A stretch of DNA of 64,000 nt from Petunia secreta (lineage: Eukaryota; Streptophyta; Magnoliopsida; Solanales; Solanaceae): contig JARKIP010000011.1 in assembly GCA_029990175.1 (NCBI GenBank), positions 2,852,001-2,916,000 of the forward strand, given 5' to 3'. A program made the translations under genes and the position numbers. The notes beneath the pieces were generated by a model, which ran no database searches, was not told where the DNA came from, and worked only from the letters and a program-made list of their open reading frames with translations. Positions 1 to 10,070 of the stretch are shown in pieces (position 1 is the first letter of the stretch; each line of letters starts with the position of its first letter).

Positions 1-290
1 CAACCTGATCATATATACGAACCTATCTGCTGAAAACATAAAGTCTGAAAGGCTGACACGACTTTAACTTGCTGGCAATTAGAACATTGAGCCACAAACT
101 CTGCTATGTCACACTTCATTCCGTCCCACCAATAAATCTGCTTAGGATCATGGTACATCTTAGTCGAACCTGGATGAACAGTGTATTTGGAAATGTGCTT
201 TCATCATAAACTAAATTTGCAACATCAGGAATACAAAGTCTATCTTTATACATGAGAACACCGTCAGTAGTAACCCTGTATGGTGACTCC
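1..290 (-). pseudogene. Ty3/gypsy integrase zinc-binding (H2C2) fragment, chromovirus type
   Basis: Reading the minus strand from about 290 to 1 gives a stretch resembling the linker before integrase (TDGVLMYKDRLCIPD), then after one frame change near 188 the integrase N-terminal zinc-binding region: TVHPGSTKMYHDPKQIYWW and CSNCQQVK, with the histidine pair side and the C-x2-C pair in the usual order. This matches gypsy chromovirus integrases of Tekay/Del type. The catalytic core is missing because the window starts here. The frame change and further stops upstream show it is dead. Its orientation is opposite to the LTR at 1220, so it belongs to a different insertion from that LTR. Confidence 0.75.
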
Positions 291-1208
291 GTTTTCTTCT
301 GGCTATCTGTCTGTATTAAACTAGAACTGGATCCTTATACTGACACTGTTTTACTTTATGAAAATTTAGGGTTAAAGGTCTAGTGCAGCTTATCGTCCAT
401 CCATCATTGGCATATCTCCTTCATACCTCAACTCTTTGAGAAGTTACTTAGCATTATAAGTGCACATGCAATCAACTTTGTTGCTGGTATTCGGCCTCAG
501 CTCATGGTCCAACTACATGTCTCTTTTATTTTCACTTTTGCAAGACATAATATTTTCAATTCAAAGACAATACCCTGAAGTAGATGTCCAGTCTGAAGAT
601 CATTCCTGGTCTGCATCATACTATCCAGTAGTATTTTCAGGATCCTTATCCTTATATGATAGACCCTGTTCAGATGAACCTTTGACATACATAAGGATAT
701 GAGTAACTACATTCCCACAAGGAGCTTGTGGAACAACATTACCATCAACTGAGATGTTGCATAATGTGTTCGTAAAAGTAATATAGCTTGCATCAAATCT
801 TCTATATGTGTAGTGACAAGGTACTTCAAAAGCTTCCCCTATTGTATCAAGCGTGAGCTAATTCTTAGTTCCATTAATCAGTTTTATATCGAAAAGTATA
901 TCAACGAGGTGATTTGTTGAAGGAATCATGTTAGCCCATCTAGATTTGCGTGTATCTTCATTTCAAAAAAATAGAACTCTCTTCTCAATCGAGGAAAGGT
1001 CAGCTTAGTCAGAATAATCTGGGCAATGGCGTTATGATATTATCAAGATATATTTTATTCTAAAAGTTCGATATGCATGTTATAATTTTGATCCTGTAAT
1101 CAGGAAAAATACCCGTGGAGTAGCTTATGAAAGTCGTGCAACTGTTTTTGCTATCTGTGCGAATTTTTCTTTAGGTTTAGGCTCGTTCGAGGACGAACGA
1201 GAGTTTAA
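291..1208. other. Unresolved decayed retroelement DNA
   Basis: The minus strand up to about 370 still looks like the RNase H to integrase spacer of the same dead element, with stops. From about 400 to 1140 I recognise no coding domain. The short open frames at 460-702 on both strands have no family motif. The last 60 bases, with the inverted pair around gttcgaggacgaacg, look like the tail of the + strand element whose LTR follows. A junction between two insertions must lie somewhere between 700 and 1140. Confidence 0.4.
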
Positions 1209-1219
1209 GTGGAGGAGAA
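1209..1219 (+). other. Polypurine tract before LTR A
   Basis: The purine-rich string gtggaggagaa directly precedes a TG that starts a repeat beginning tgaaacgacctcgg. This is the standard priming site for plus-strand DNA synthesis at the 3' end of a Ty3/gypsy element, so the following LTR is the 3' LTR of a + strand element. Confidence 0.65.
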
Positions 1220-3718
1220 TGAAACGACCTCGGTCAGTCGTTTCGGAAGTTAGGACTTCGATTGGCGTGTCGATAATTTTAAAATATTCGTAAGGTCCAT
1301 GAGGACCTGTCTGTAAAATTTGAGCTAAATCAAAACTCGTTTAGTAGGCATCGAAAAAAGGTGTCAGTTTTATTGTCGATAAATATTAAAAAAAAAATTT
1401 CGAGCTCGATTTTGCCGAATGGGCTCCGATTCGAAATCCGAAAGCGCCGTTAGGTTCGTATGATTATTTGTGATTTTTGTAAACTTTTGAAAGTGAATTT
1501 TGATGTTTTTCGGCTAGTTTCCGCTAAAATGCCGAAAGTTAAATAATTTGACTTTTTCTATTTAAATTCGCATCTTGAGTTTCGGGAGTCCAATTTGATA
1601 TCCGTCTTCGTGAGTATATTACATATATTTTTTATAACTTGTATACAAAAGTTGGAATTTTTTCGAATATCGCAGGGTACCGTTTTAATTTTTGTCGCGA
1701 AAAGAAAATAAAAGAAAAAGGAAAAAAGAGAAAAAGATAAAAAAAAGGAAAGAAAACGTAAGGGCGGTGGTCCCTTAGTATATAAACTAAGGATGATCAT
1801 CAAAAAACAAAACAGAGAAACAGAAATGTAAGAAAATATTAGAAAATTGAAAAAGGAAAGGAAAAGGAGCCGGAGAAAAATAGGATTTTCACCCCCGAAA
1901 CATTCAGGTAATGATGTTAACTCATTATCTTAGCTTATTACGTGTGTTTGAATATATTTTGACGATAAAAATTGGGATATTAGACATTGTATTAATAAGT
2001 TCAATTAATAGTTTAAAGGGTCAAATGGACCCCGATAATGGAATTGAATATATATTCGTACTCAGTGAGTTATGGGAAACATATAAATGTAATTTATTTA
2101 GGGTTTGGTTAAGTGAACTTAAACCCTATACATAGGCATGGCCTGCGTATTGCGTATGCAAATAGGGTATCAGGTTCCTTACCGGATCGCCCTAAGATGT
2201 GAGGAATGAAGCCTTTAGCCTAATTTGATATATTTTTCTGCTTATTGAATAGAGTGGGATATTTTGGCAATGAAACCAAAGGATAAAGCAGTTGTTGATT
2301 AGCAGAGCTAACTTTTGGAGGAGGTAAGTGTTTATATCCATTTCTTTGGAGGCACCTGGCCTCGTGGATTTTCTACCACGTGTTCCTTACGTGTGTAGCT
2401 GCTGATAGGCGTACTCATTACGCCTTAGCTTTGGATTTACATTGTATATTGTATATTATATGTTATGTCCGGTTGTTGGTATTACATTGAGGATTTGAGC
2501 ATTGTAATCTGGCTATGAGTTGGCATCTACTTCCCGGCTGTCGATGAGAGTCCCGCGCTGGTGAAGGGTTATTATTGCATCACATTGCATTCATATGCAT
2601 TATATGTCATTCATATGCATTACATTGCATATCATATTGGGTGCAGGAGTATTCCGCCCCAGGAGCAGGAGTATTCCGCTCCATTGTATCATATTGAGGG
2701 TAGGAGTATTCCGCCCCAGGAGCAGGAGTATTCCGCTCCGTTGTATCATATTGAGGGTAGGAGGATTCCGCCCCAGGAGAGTGCAGGAGTATTCCGCCTC
2801 AGCTTTACATTATATCGGGTGCAGGAGTATTCCGCCCCAAGAGAGTGCAGGAGTATTCCGCCTCTGGTTTATATTATATCGGGTGCAGGAGTATTCCGCC
2901 CCAGGAGCAGGAGTATTCCGCTCCAGTTGGTTATCAGATTAGATTCCCCTTGAATGCAGGAGTATTCCGCTTCAGGATGGGATTACGGGCACATGTGACC
3001 CTTTGCATCAGATTTCATTTCATCTCATTTCATTTCATACCATTGTGTAAACTTGTGGTACATAACTATTGTCCTGCTTATATGTGCATTGCTTATTTGT
3101 TGATATTTTTCTTGCTCGTATCCCTAGTTGAGTTTATGGTTTCATACGTGTTTCCGGTTATTATCTGGCTCTGCCTTTTATAATTTAAATAAGAGGAATT
3201 TGATTTATCTGTTTCTTCTCTCTGGCTAGCTAACCTATTTTTTGAGGTGGCTAGTCTGCCCCACTTATTGAGTCCTTTTGACTCACCCTTGTTTGTTGTT
3301 TGTTTCTTGTCTATCTATTTCGTTTCGGCAGGTTCGCTCCAGGATTGAGTTCGCCACGTTGTGAAGGAGCGAATACGACTTCAGCTGTCAGGGTGAGCCA
3401 GCTTTTATTCCGGATGGCCACCAGTTTATTGATTATCATTTCAGTTGCATTTTGCTCCCTTCACGAGGTATCTGTCTTCTTTTGTACTCTTAGATGTCTA
3501 GTCTGGATAGCCCTAAATCTAGTATGCTGGGTAGTCAGCTGTAATTTCTTTTGTACAGCTTAGAGGTATCAGTATGTCAGTATTTTTTTAAAGTCTTGTT
3601 CTTATTTACAAATTGAATTATATTTATTTTCCTAATTTAATTGATAAGGGTTCGCCCGACAAGTCTAGGGAAAGATGTCGGGTGCCCGCACGGCCTAACC
3701 GGATTCCGGGTCGTGTCA
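1220..3718 (+). mobile_element. 3' LTR of family A gypsy element (about 2.5 kb)
   Basis: The unit starts TGAAACGACC and ends GGGTCGTGTCA, giving TG...CA termini. The start and the preceding tail with a polypurine tract resemble chromovirus (Tekay/Del-like) LTRs common in dicots. It holds no long gene: the open frames at 2561-3183 are translations of a minisatellite, and that at 3300-3563 has no domain. The right flank from 3719 is interior sequence of family B, so A inserted into B. The expected TSD copy on the right would be gaagc (3719-3723); its partner lies outside the window and cannot be checked. An alternative is a solo LTR, but the recognisable element tail upstream argues for the end of a longer copy. 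Confidence 0.7.
2641..2977. repeat. Minisatellite inside LTR A
   Basis: About eleven imperfect copies of a unit built on gcaggagtattccgcccc are arranged in tandem, with two unit lengths alternating (about 21 and 36 bases) and small linkers such as attgagggta. Some copies read ccgctcc instead of ccgcccc, and one reads gattccg. Because unit length is often a multiple of three, overlapping open frames appear in all forward frames; these are not genes. Confidence 0.9.
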
Positions 3719-4079
3719 GAAGCTTTGGAGGAAGTAGTGTAGTTTTCTGAAGAGAAGTTTTTTATTTTCATCCATCATGAAGCCCCTACTTATAGGCGGA
3801 ATGAGATCAAGATCAAGTGTTAAATTGGTAAACCATAATTATGACCTGGAGATATAAAATGATTCGACGTAGTAAAAGGTTTTCTTAGGAAGGTGCATGG
3901 AATCGACATCAACCAATCAGCTGAAGACTAAAGGGGTTCTCGAAGAAATCAGGCGTCAGTCTCAGTCAAAGAGACTGCGAGTTTCAAGGAGTCGGTGAGA
4001 TATCTTTGCACATCCTTTTTGCATACTTCTTTCTCTTCCTGACTGCATACGACAACATTCAGCTAGTGGAGGGACTGAC
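3719..4079 (+). mobile_element. Family B 3' untranslated region fragment
   Basis: This stretch is homologous to the sequence just upstream of the B3 LTR (28240-28614) and, inverted, to 16847-17230 of B2. In each case it ends with a purine-rich run (here gtggagggactgac) next to the LTR start. It is therefore the 3' internal part of a family B copy. Unusually, the LTR that follows is succeeded by a primer-binding site and gag, so 3' interior, LTR and 5' interior are fused in one line. Confidence 0.7.
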
Positions 4080-4805
4080 TGTGTGGGAAAAAATACGCCA
4101 CATACTATTATAGGGATACGAGTCCAGCTGGCAAGCTTAGACATAACATATAAGTCACCGGACGTAGAGAATACATGCCTGCTCCTTAAGCCAGGGTCGC
4201 TCAACCGGTACGGACGTAGGATGCAAGGTATACATCCCGCCGCCTTAGGGTTTACAGTCTCCTAGTTAGGGTTTCGAATATACCACTGCCTTGAGTTTAC
4301 AGGCTCATGAATCTTATTAGTCTTTGTATTTTATCATAATTAGGATTGGATAAATCTCTACTATATTTATCCCTCCTTACATGTATTGTACATCAAGTGA
4401 TTCACACGGAATCCAGCTATTCTCAAGGAACAAATTAAATTAGTCCTAGTTATTGTAAATTACAAAGGCATACATCCCGCCACCTTAGAGTTTACAATAA
4501 TCCTTGTTAGGGTTTAGTATATATCACCGCCTTGAGTAAACAGACCCACAACCTTAATAGTCTTTGTATTTTACCATAATTAGGACTGGATAATTATAGT
4601 TGTAAATATCCCTCCTTACATTATATTTTTCAATCAAGCGATTCACACAGAATTCAGCTATTCTCAAGGAGTAAAATTATTTACTTTCTTACTTATTTAT
4701 TTTTCTCTCAACAATTAGTTACTTTTCCTCGTATTTATTGTATTTCTTGTGACCCTTCAACAAATTTAATTGTTTAACCTATACGACCAATTTTAGGCAT
4801 AAACA
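4080..4805 (+). mobile_element. Family B LTR (copy B1), with internal duplication
   Basis: The LTR runs from tgtgtgggaaaa to aggcataaaca (TG...CA). Other family B LTRs in the window are about 480-490 bp (16368-16846, 28615-29102, 33742-34227). This one is 726 bp because its central part is duplicated. A primer-binding-like site follows: gtttggtacctacc is a decayed form of gttttggcgcctacc, seen inverted at 33721-33741. The family lacks a chromodomain and, from its pol, belongs to the non-chromovirus Tat side of Ty3/gypsy. Confidence 0.8.
4231..4705 (+). repeat. 240-bp tandem duplication within the B1 LTR
   Basis: Two copies, about 4231-4470 and 4471-4705, each start at tacatcccgcc and run through gttagggttt, the cttgag motif, tctttgtatttta, ccctccttacat, gattcacac and ctattctcaagga. 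The offset is 240 bases. The copies differ at many sites, so the duplication is not recent. None of the three other family B LTRs here has it. Confidence 0.85.
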
Positions 4806-4865
4806 GTTTGGTACCTACCATGAAGCCTAGGCAAGTGTCGGTTTCTATGAAACAAAAGCACAACC

Positions 4866-5983
4866 ATGTCAGACGACAACGATAATGTTCCAAAGAACAC
4901 TAGTTATGCAGCAGAAGACTCTGCAAAGGATCCCAACGATCCCAACAGATAGCCAAAAGACCCTACCAGAGATCTGATCTCTGTAGGTAGTGACGGAGAA
5001 GATGATCAACAACGCGGAAGCAACTCCAAGCTTGAAGATTTCATTGCTGATCTCTTCAAAACCCAATCAGAACGGGCGAAGAAAAACTCGGCCAACTTGG
5101 TCGAAAGCTTGGCCCATAAGTTGGGTGCGATTTTCTCTTGTTCGTCCCAAAGGCCAGCACCCCGCGAGGACCAGCGCCCTGAATGAGTCACCGGCTTCTA
5201 TTCCCAATCAAAGACTCAAAATAGAGGTCGGTACTAGATGTTCTACAGCGGCCAGCAATCAAGGTCTTGAAGGAACATGTGTCATTAAGGATATCTTGGA
5301 GGAACTAAAAGTCATCCATGACCGGATCGGTAAGATATCGGGTTCTCCACGCCAGATTATCGCCATAGATGGGAAAAATTTCTTCAAATATGTATATAAA
5401 GCGAGTGTTGCACCGGTTTGCAGATGAGCACATCGCCGCTTATTATACAGCTGTCAAGAACAATGAGATTACTGAAGAAGAGACTCAATCTGCTCTGGCA
5501 AAGAGGTTCGGCTCGACTTTAACTAAAGACGCCCTCTTGTGGTACACCCAGCTACCATTGAGCTCAGTTGAATCACTCACCCAAATGCAAGATCTATCTA
5601 AGAAGTTGCATTCTGGAGCCCGCAAGCGAGAGAAGCGTATGGAGGATATCATTGAGATCCGACAACGTGATGATCAGCTGCTGAAAGACTACTTGGAGAT
5701 ATTCTAGAGGAAACGCATGGAGCTTCTTCTAATTCTTGATAGTATTGATGTGTTAGCCTTTGGCAAAAGCCTGAACTCTAAAGATTTGCTAGCCACTTGA
5801 GAGCCGCAGTGGAGTCTCACTTAACACTTCGTGATAACATGGATTGCCTTACACCAATGGTATAATGAGAAAATCCATGTCGGACCTGAGCCACCTCTAG
5901 AGCATACGAAGAAAGCGAGCAGGTAGTCCGTCTTTGGAAGTAGGAGGCAGCGGAAGAAGAGCAAAATGACGGACTCAATATCA
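4866..5983 (+). pseudogene. Family B gag, N-terminal and central part
   Basis: ATG at 4866 opens a leader (MSDDNDNVPKNTSYAAEDS) that hits a stop after about 28 codons. A further stretch at 5369-5707 carries the retrotransposon gag signature: ITEEETQSALAKRFG, ALLWYTQLP, then SGARKREKRMEDII and LLKDYLE, matching the family pattern in which a tryptophan-tyrosine pair follows the LTK segment. Several stops and frame changes make it non-coding now. It is cut at 5988 by the chromovirus insertion and resumes at 13527. Confidence 0.7.
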
Positions 5984-5988
5984 AGCGT

Positions 5989-6740
5989 TGGTGCAAGGCA
6001 AATCCCGAAGGGGTTGCTAGCACAAACGCGGAAGAACAAACAAGAAAGATAAAAGATAGAAGCAAGACAAAACTTGCTTCTTTCGAAAGAACAGTGAGGA
6101 ACCTGTCTCAAAGCTCAATCGAAAGGGATACAAGGATCACCTATGCTATGCAACAATCCTCAAGAGAACATTGCCTCTTGCAAACTGAATGATCAAGAGG
6201 AATGTTCAATCGGATTAACCGAAAGCCTCAAGTCCTTAAAAGCCCTCACCGGGGTTTTGCTCACGACGGAGACAAGAAGAAATGTGCTCGGCACTTTCAT
6301 TCAATTCATCAATATTCAAAAACTAGGTATCTACAATGAAAGGAAACAAGGTTTATATAGGAAATACTAAGGGTAAACTAGTAAATGGGTCACAGGCGAC
6401 CAATAAAAATAAGCCACGCAGGGCTGAGTTAAATTGTGTTCGGCAGACTTTGACTTCGGTAAGCCTTGGCTTCGGTTCTCGATTGTCTGCTCGAACACAC
6501 TTGTTGCCTTCGGACGCTCAATTGTCTTCGAGCTTATTGTCCTCGGTCACTTTGCCATCGGGCTCAAATCTGAAGATAATGCCTTCGATTCTTGAGCTCG
6601 GCCACTCAGCTTCGGAGCAATTGTTTTCCTTCGGCCAGGCTAAGTGAACGTGCGCATCGTGCAGCAGCTTGGCTTGGCTTCTTGTCATCGGTCTCCTCGG
6701 TGGATCGATCACTTGATCAGCACGTGATCGGGCTGCATCA
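5989..6740 (-). mobile_element. 3' LTR of the nested chromovirus
   Basis: On the minus strand the LTR starts TGATGCAGCCCGATCACG and ends GCCTTGCACCA. The last 74 codons of the pol frame (6518-6740) lie in it. It differs from the 5' LTR (12770-13521) at roughly five positions, for example cctcttg versus cctcctg near 6177 and gcttattg versus gctcatta near 6535. Confidence 0.92.
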
Positions 6741-9700
6741 TCCTCCCCTTCTTGAGAAGATTTCGTCCTCGAAATCAAGCCCTCCTCGTCCTCCGAAGTT
6801 GGACCTACAACACAAGGAACTAAGTCAGCAACATTAAAGGTGTTGGACACGTTATACTCACCAGGGAGGTCGATCACGTAAGCATTGTTGTTGATCTTGG
6901 TCAACACTTGAAATTGACCATCCCCTCGAGGAGCCAACTTTCCTTTCCTTTGGTTCGGGCAGCGTTCCTTTCGGAAATGAACCCAAACCCAATCTCCCTT
7001 CTTTAATTCCAACTTTTTACGCCCCTTGTTTTTCTTTAAGGCAACCTTTGCATAGGCCTCCTCGAGGTTCTTCTTCACCTTTGCATGCAATTCGATCAAG
7101 GCAGCTGCTCGTCGAGTACCTTCAAAATCAAGAACAGAATCTCGAGGCAATGGGGTTAAATCAAGTGGAATCAAAGGATTAAAGCCATACACATTCAAAT
7201 GGGGTCATGTTGATCATTCGATGCACCGTTCGATTGTATGCAAACTCCATCATGGGCAAACGATCAGCCCAGTTTCCAACCTTCCCTTTGGTCATTGCCC
7301 GAAGCAAAGATCCCAAGGTTCGGTTAACTACCTCGGTCTGTCCATCAGTCTGAGGATGGTGAGACGTCTAGAATAGTAGCTTGGTGCCGAGGGCACCCCA
7401 CAAACACTTCCAAAAATGACTCAAGAACTTCGAGTCTCGATCACTCACAATAGTACGAGGTACACCATGCAATTTTAACACGTTAGAAACAAACAATGTA
7501 GCTACATGCTGTGCATCATCACACTTTTTGCAAGGAATAAAGTGAGCCATTTTTGAAAAACGGTCAACCACAACGAAGATGCTATCATGTCCTCCCCCCG
7601 ACCTCGGTAACCCCAAGACAAAGTCCATGGATATATCAACCCAAGGTCGATCAGGCACAGGCAACGGGGTGTACAATCCATGAGGGTTGGACTTCGATTT
7701 TGCTTTCTTGCAAACGAGACAAGCGTTGCAAAGCTTTTCCACATCTCGTCGCATTTTGGGCCAATGAAACTGCTCGGTCAAAATACCAAGAGTTTTATCG
7801 ACACCGAAGTGTCCCATCAGTCCACCGGAATGAGCTTCTCGAACTAAGAGCTCTCTCCACGATGACACGGGCACACAAACCATCCCATTCTTGAAGAGGT
7901 AGCCATCATGCCATTGATATTTCTCAACCTTTCGGCCACTCAAGATTGCGTCTCGAACACATTTCAACTTGGGATCGTCCTCGTACATCGACTTGATGCT
8001 TTCGAATCCCATGAGCCTAGAGGCGAGAGTGGTCGCTAAGGAAAATTTCCTTGATAGCGCATCGGCCACAACATTATCTTTTCCCTTTTTGTAATGAATT
8101 ACATAGGGAAAGCTTTCAATAAATTCAACCCACTTGGCATGTCTTCGATTCAATTTCTCCTGACCTCGGAGATGTTTCAAAGATTCATGATCGCTTTTGA
8201 TCACAAATTCTCGAGGCCACAAATAATGCTGCCAATGGGCGAGTGCTCGAACGAGGGCATACAACTCTTTGTCATACGTAGAGTAATTCAAAGTTGCACC
8301 CTTAAGCTTTTCGCTAAAGTAAGCGATCGGCTTCGAGTCTTGCATCAGCACTCCTCCGATCCCAACTCCAGACGCATCACACTCGACTTCGAATGCTTTG
8401 CCGAAGTCAGGGATTTGCAACAACGGGGCAGAACAAAGCCTCCGTTTCAACTCTTGGAAAGCCCTCTCTTGGGACTCTCCCCACACAAATGGATTGTCTT
8501 TCTTCACCAGCTCGGTTAAAGGAGCTGCCACGGTGCTAAAGTCATGAACAAACCTTCGGTAAAAGCTAGCTAAGCCATGGAAGCTACGAACTTGTGATAC
8601 CGAGGTTGGAGTTGGCCAATCTTTGATGGCTTCGACTTTTGATTCGTCGACTTCGACACCATTAGCACTGACAACAAATCCAAGAAAGACTACACGATCG
8701 ACACCAAAGGCGCATTTCTTGAAGTTGGCATACAACTTCTCTTCTCGAAGCTTTTCAAGTACTTGCCTTAGGTGGTCGACATGTTCATCCACGGTTCGGC
8801 TATAAACAAGTATGTCATCGAAATAAACGACAACAAACTTATTTATGAACGGTTTAAGCACATGGTTCATCAGTCGCATGAATGTGCTCGGTGCATTGGA
8901 TAAGCCAAAAGGCATCACCAACCATTCATAGAGACCGAATTTGGTCTTGAGTGCGGTTTTCCACTCGTCTCCGGGTTTCATTCGGATCTGGTGGTAACCG
9001 GACCTGAGGTCTATCTTCGAAAAGCATGAAGAACCACTTAACTCATCTAGCATGTCATCTAATCGAGGGATAGGGTGACGATATTTTACCGTTATTTTGT
9101 TGACTGCTCGACAGTCAACACACATTCGCCACGTTCCATCCTTCTTCGAGACAAGGATAACAGGAACGGCGCAAGGACTCAAGCTCTCACGAACGAGGCC
9201 CTTGTTCAGCAATTCATCAACCTGCCGTTGGAGCTCTTTGGTGTCTTCGGGATTACACCGGCATGCAGGTTTGTTAGGGATTTGAGACCCTGGTACGAAG
9301 TCAATTTGGTGCTCGATTCCTCTCAACGGAGGTAATCCACCTGGCATTTCCTCGGGAAACATGTCCTCGAAGTGCTGCAAAACTTTACGAACAAACAAAG
9401 GCAAAGGGTGATCATTAGAAAAATCATCATTAGAGTTTAGAAGGATACCCTTGTGCACGAGGCAAATCATCATCTGACCGCGGTCGTTGCATCGTAAGAT
9501 CTCACCGGGTTGCATGATTGCACAAATTCCTTTCACTTCGGGCGGTGAGTTTGTCTCTTCGGGCCCCAATTTTGCTCCCATCGGAAGCTTAGCTTTGGCC
9601 GCTTCTTTCAATTCTTTCATTCGTTTATAGTCCTCGGTGACTTGTTTTGGAGACAAGGGTTTGAGTACGAAACTCTTCCCATCAAGCTTCACAGTGTAAG

Positions 9701-10070
9701 TGTTGGATCTGCCATTGTGAACAGCTGTTCGATCATACTGCCATGGTCGACCCAATAGCAAATGACAAGCTTGCATCGGAACCACATCGAATATCATTTC
9801 ATCTTGATACTCTCCGATTTTGAACTTGATCCACACTTGTTTGACAACTCTCAATTCTCCACACTCATTCAGCCATTGCAACTTGTAAGGGTGGGGATGC
9901 TTCATCGTAGGTAATCCCATTTGTGAAACCAAAGTTTGGCTCACTACATTGGCACAACTACCGGAATCAATGATCATCGAACACACCTTTTCCCTCACTC
10001 GACATCGGGCATGAAAGAGGTTTTCTCTTTGGTTGTCCTCTTCTTCAAGAGTCATGCAGCTCAAATTCCT
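6518..10070 (-). pseudogene. Chromovirus pol (PR-RT-RH-IN), two lesions plus upstream stop
   Basis: In order: aspartic protease (IIDSGSCANVV, near 9970), reverse transcriptase (PFGLSNAPSTFMRLM and YFDDILVYS), RNase H (VECDASGVGIGG, KELYAL, DNVVADALSR), integrase zinc domain (HFGVDKTL...C-x2-C) and core (SMDFVLGLP, VSDRDSKFL). A TAG at 7368-7370 interrupts the core just before HHPQTDGQTEVVNRT. A one-base loss near 7197 shifts the frame before YGFNPLIPLDL. The C-terminal part (GDWVWVHFRKER, YNVSNTFNVADL, then PMTRSQAKLL) continues into the 3' LTR. Pol follows gag in the same frame, separated by one TGA. It replicated the element through an RNA intermediate in the past; as read now, it is broken. 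Confidence 0.9.
6741..6753 (-). other. Polypurine tract inside the pol frame
   Basis: The minus-strand run aagaaggggagga lies directly before the LTR start. It is read through in the pol frame (as QEGED), so this priming site is also coding sequence. Confidence 0.75.

Noticed and set aside
2561..3183. Three overlapping open frames of 112-130 codons
   Set aside because: They are translations of the minisatellite in different frames, with no domain or start context.
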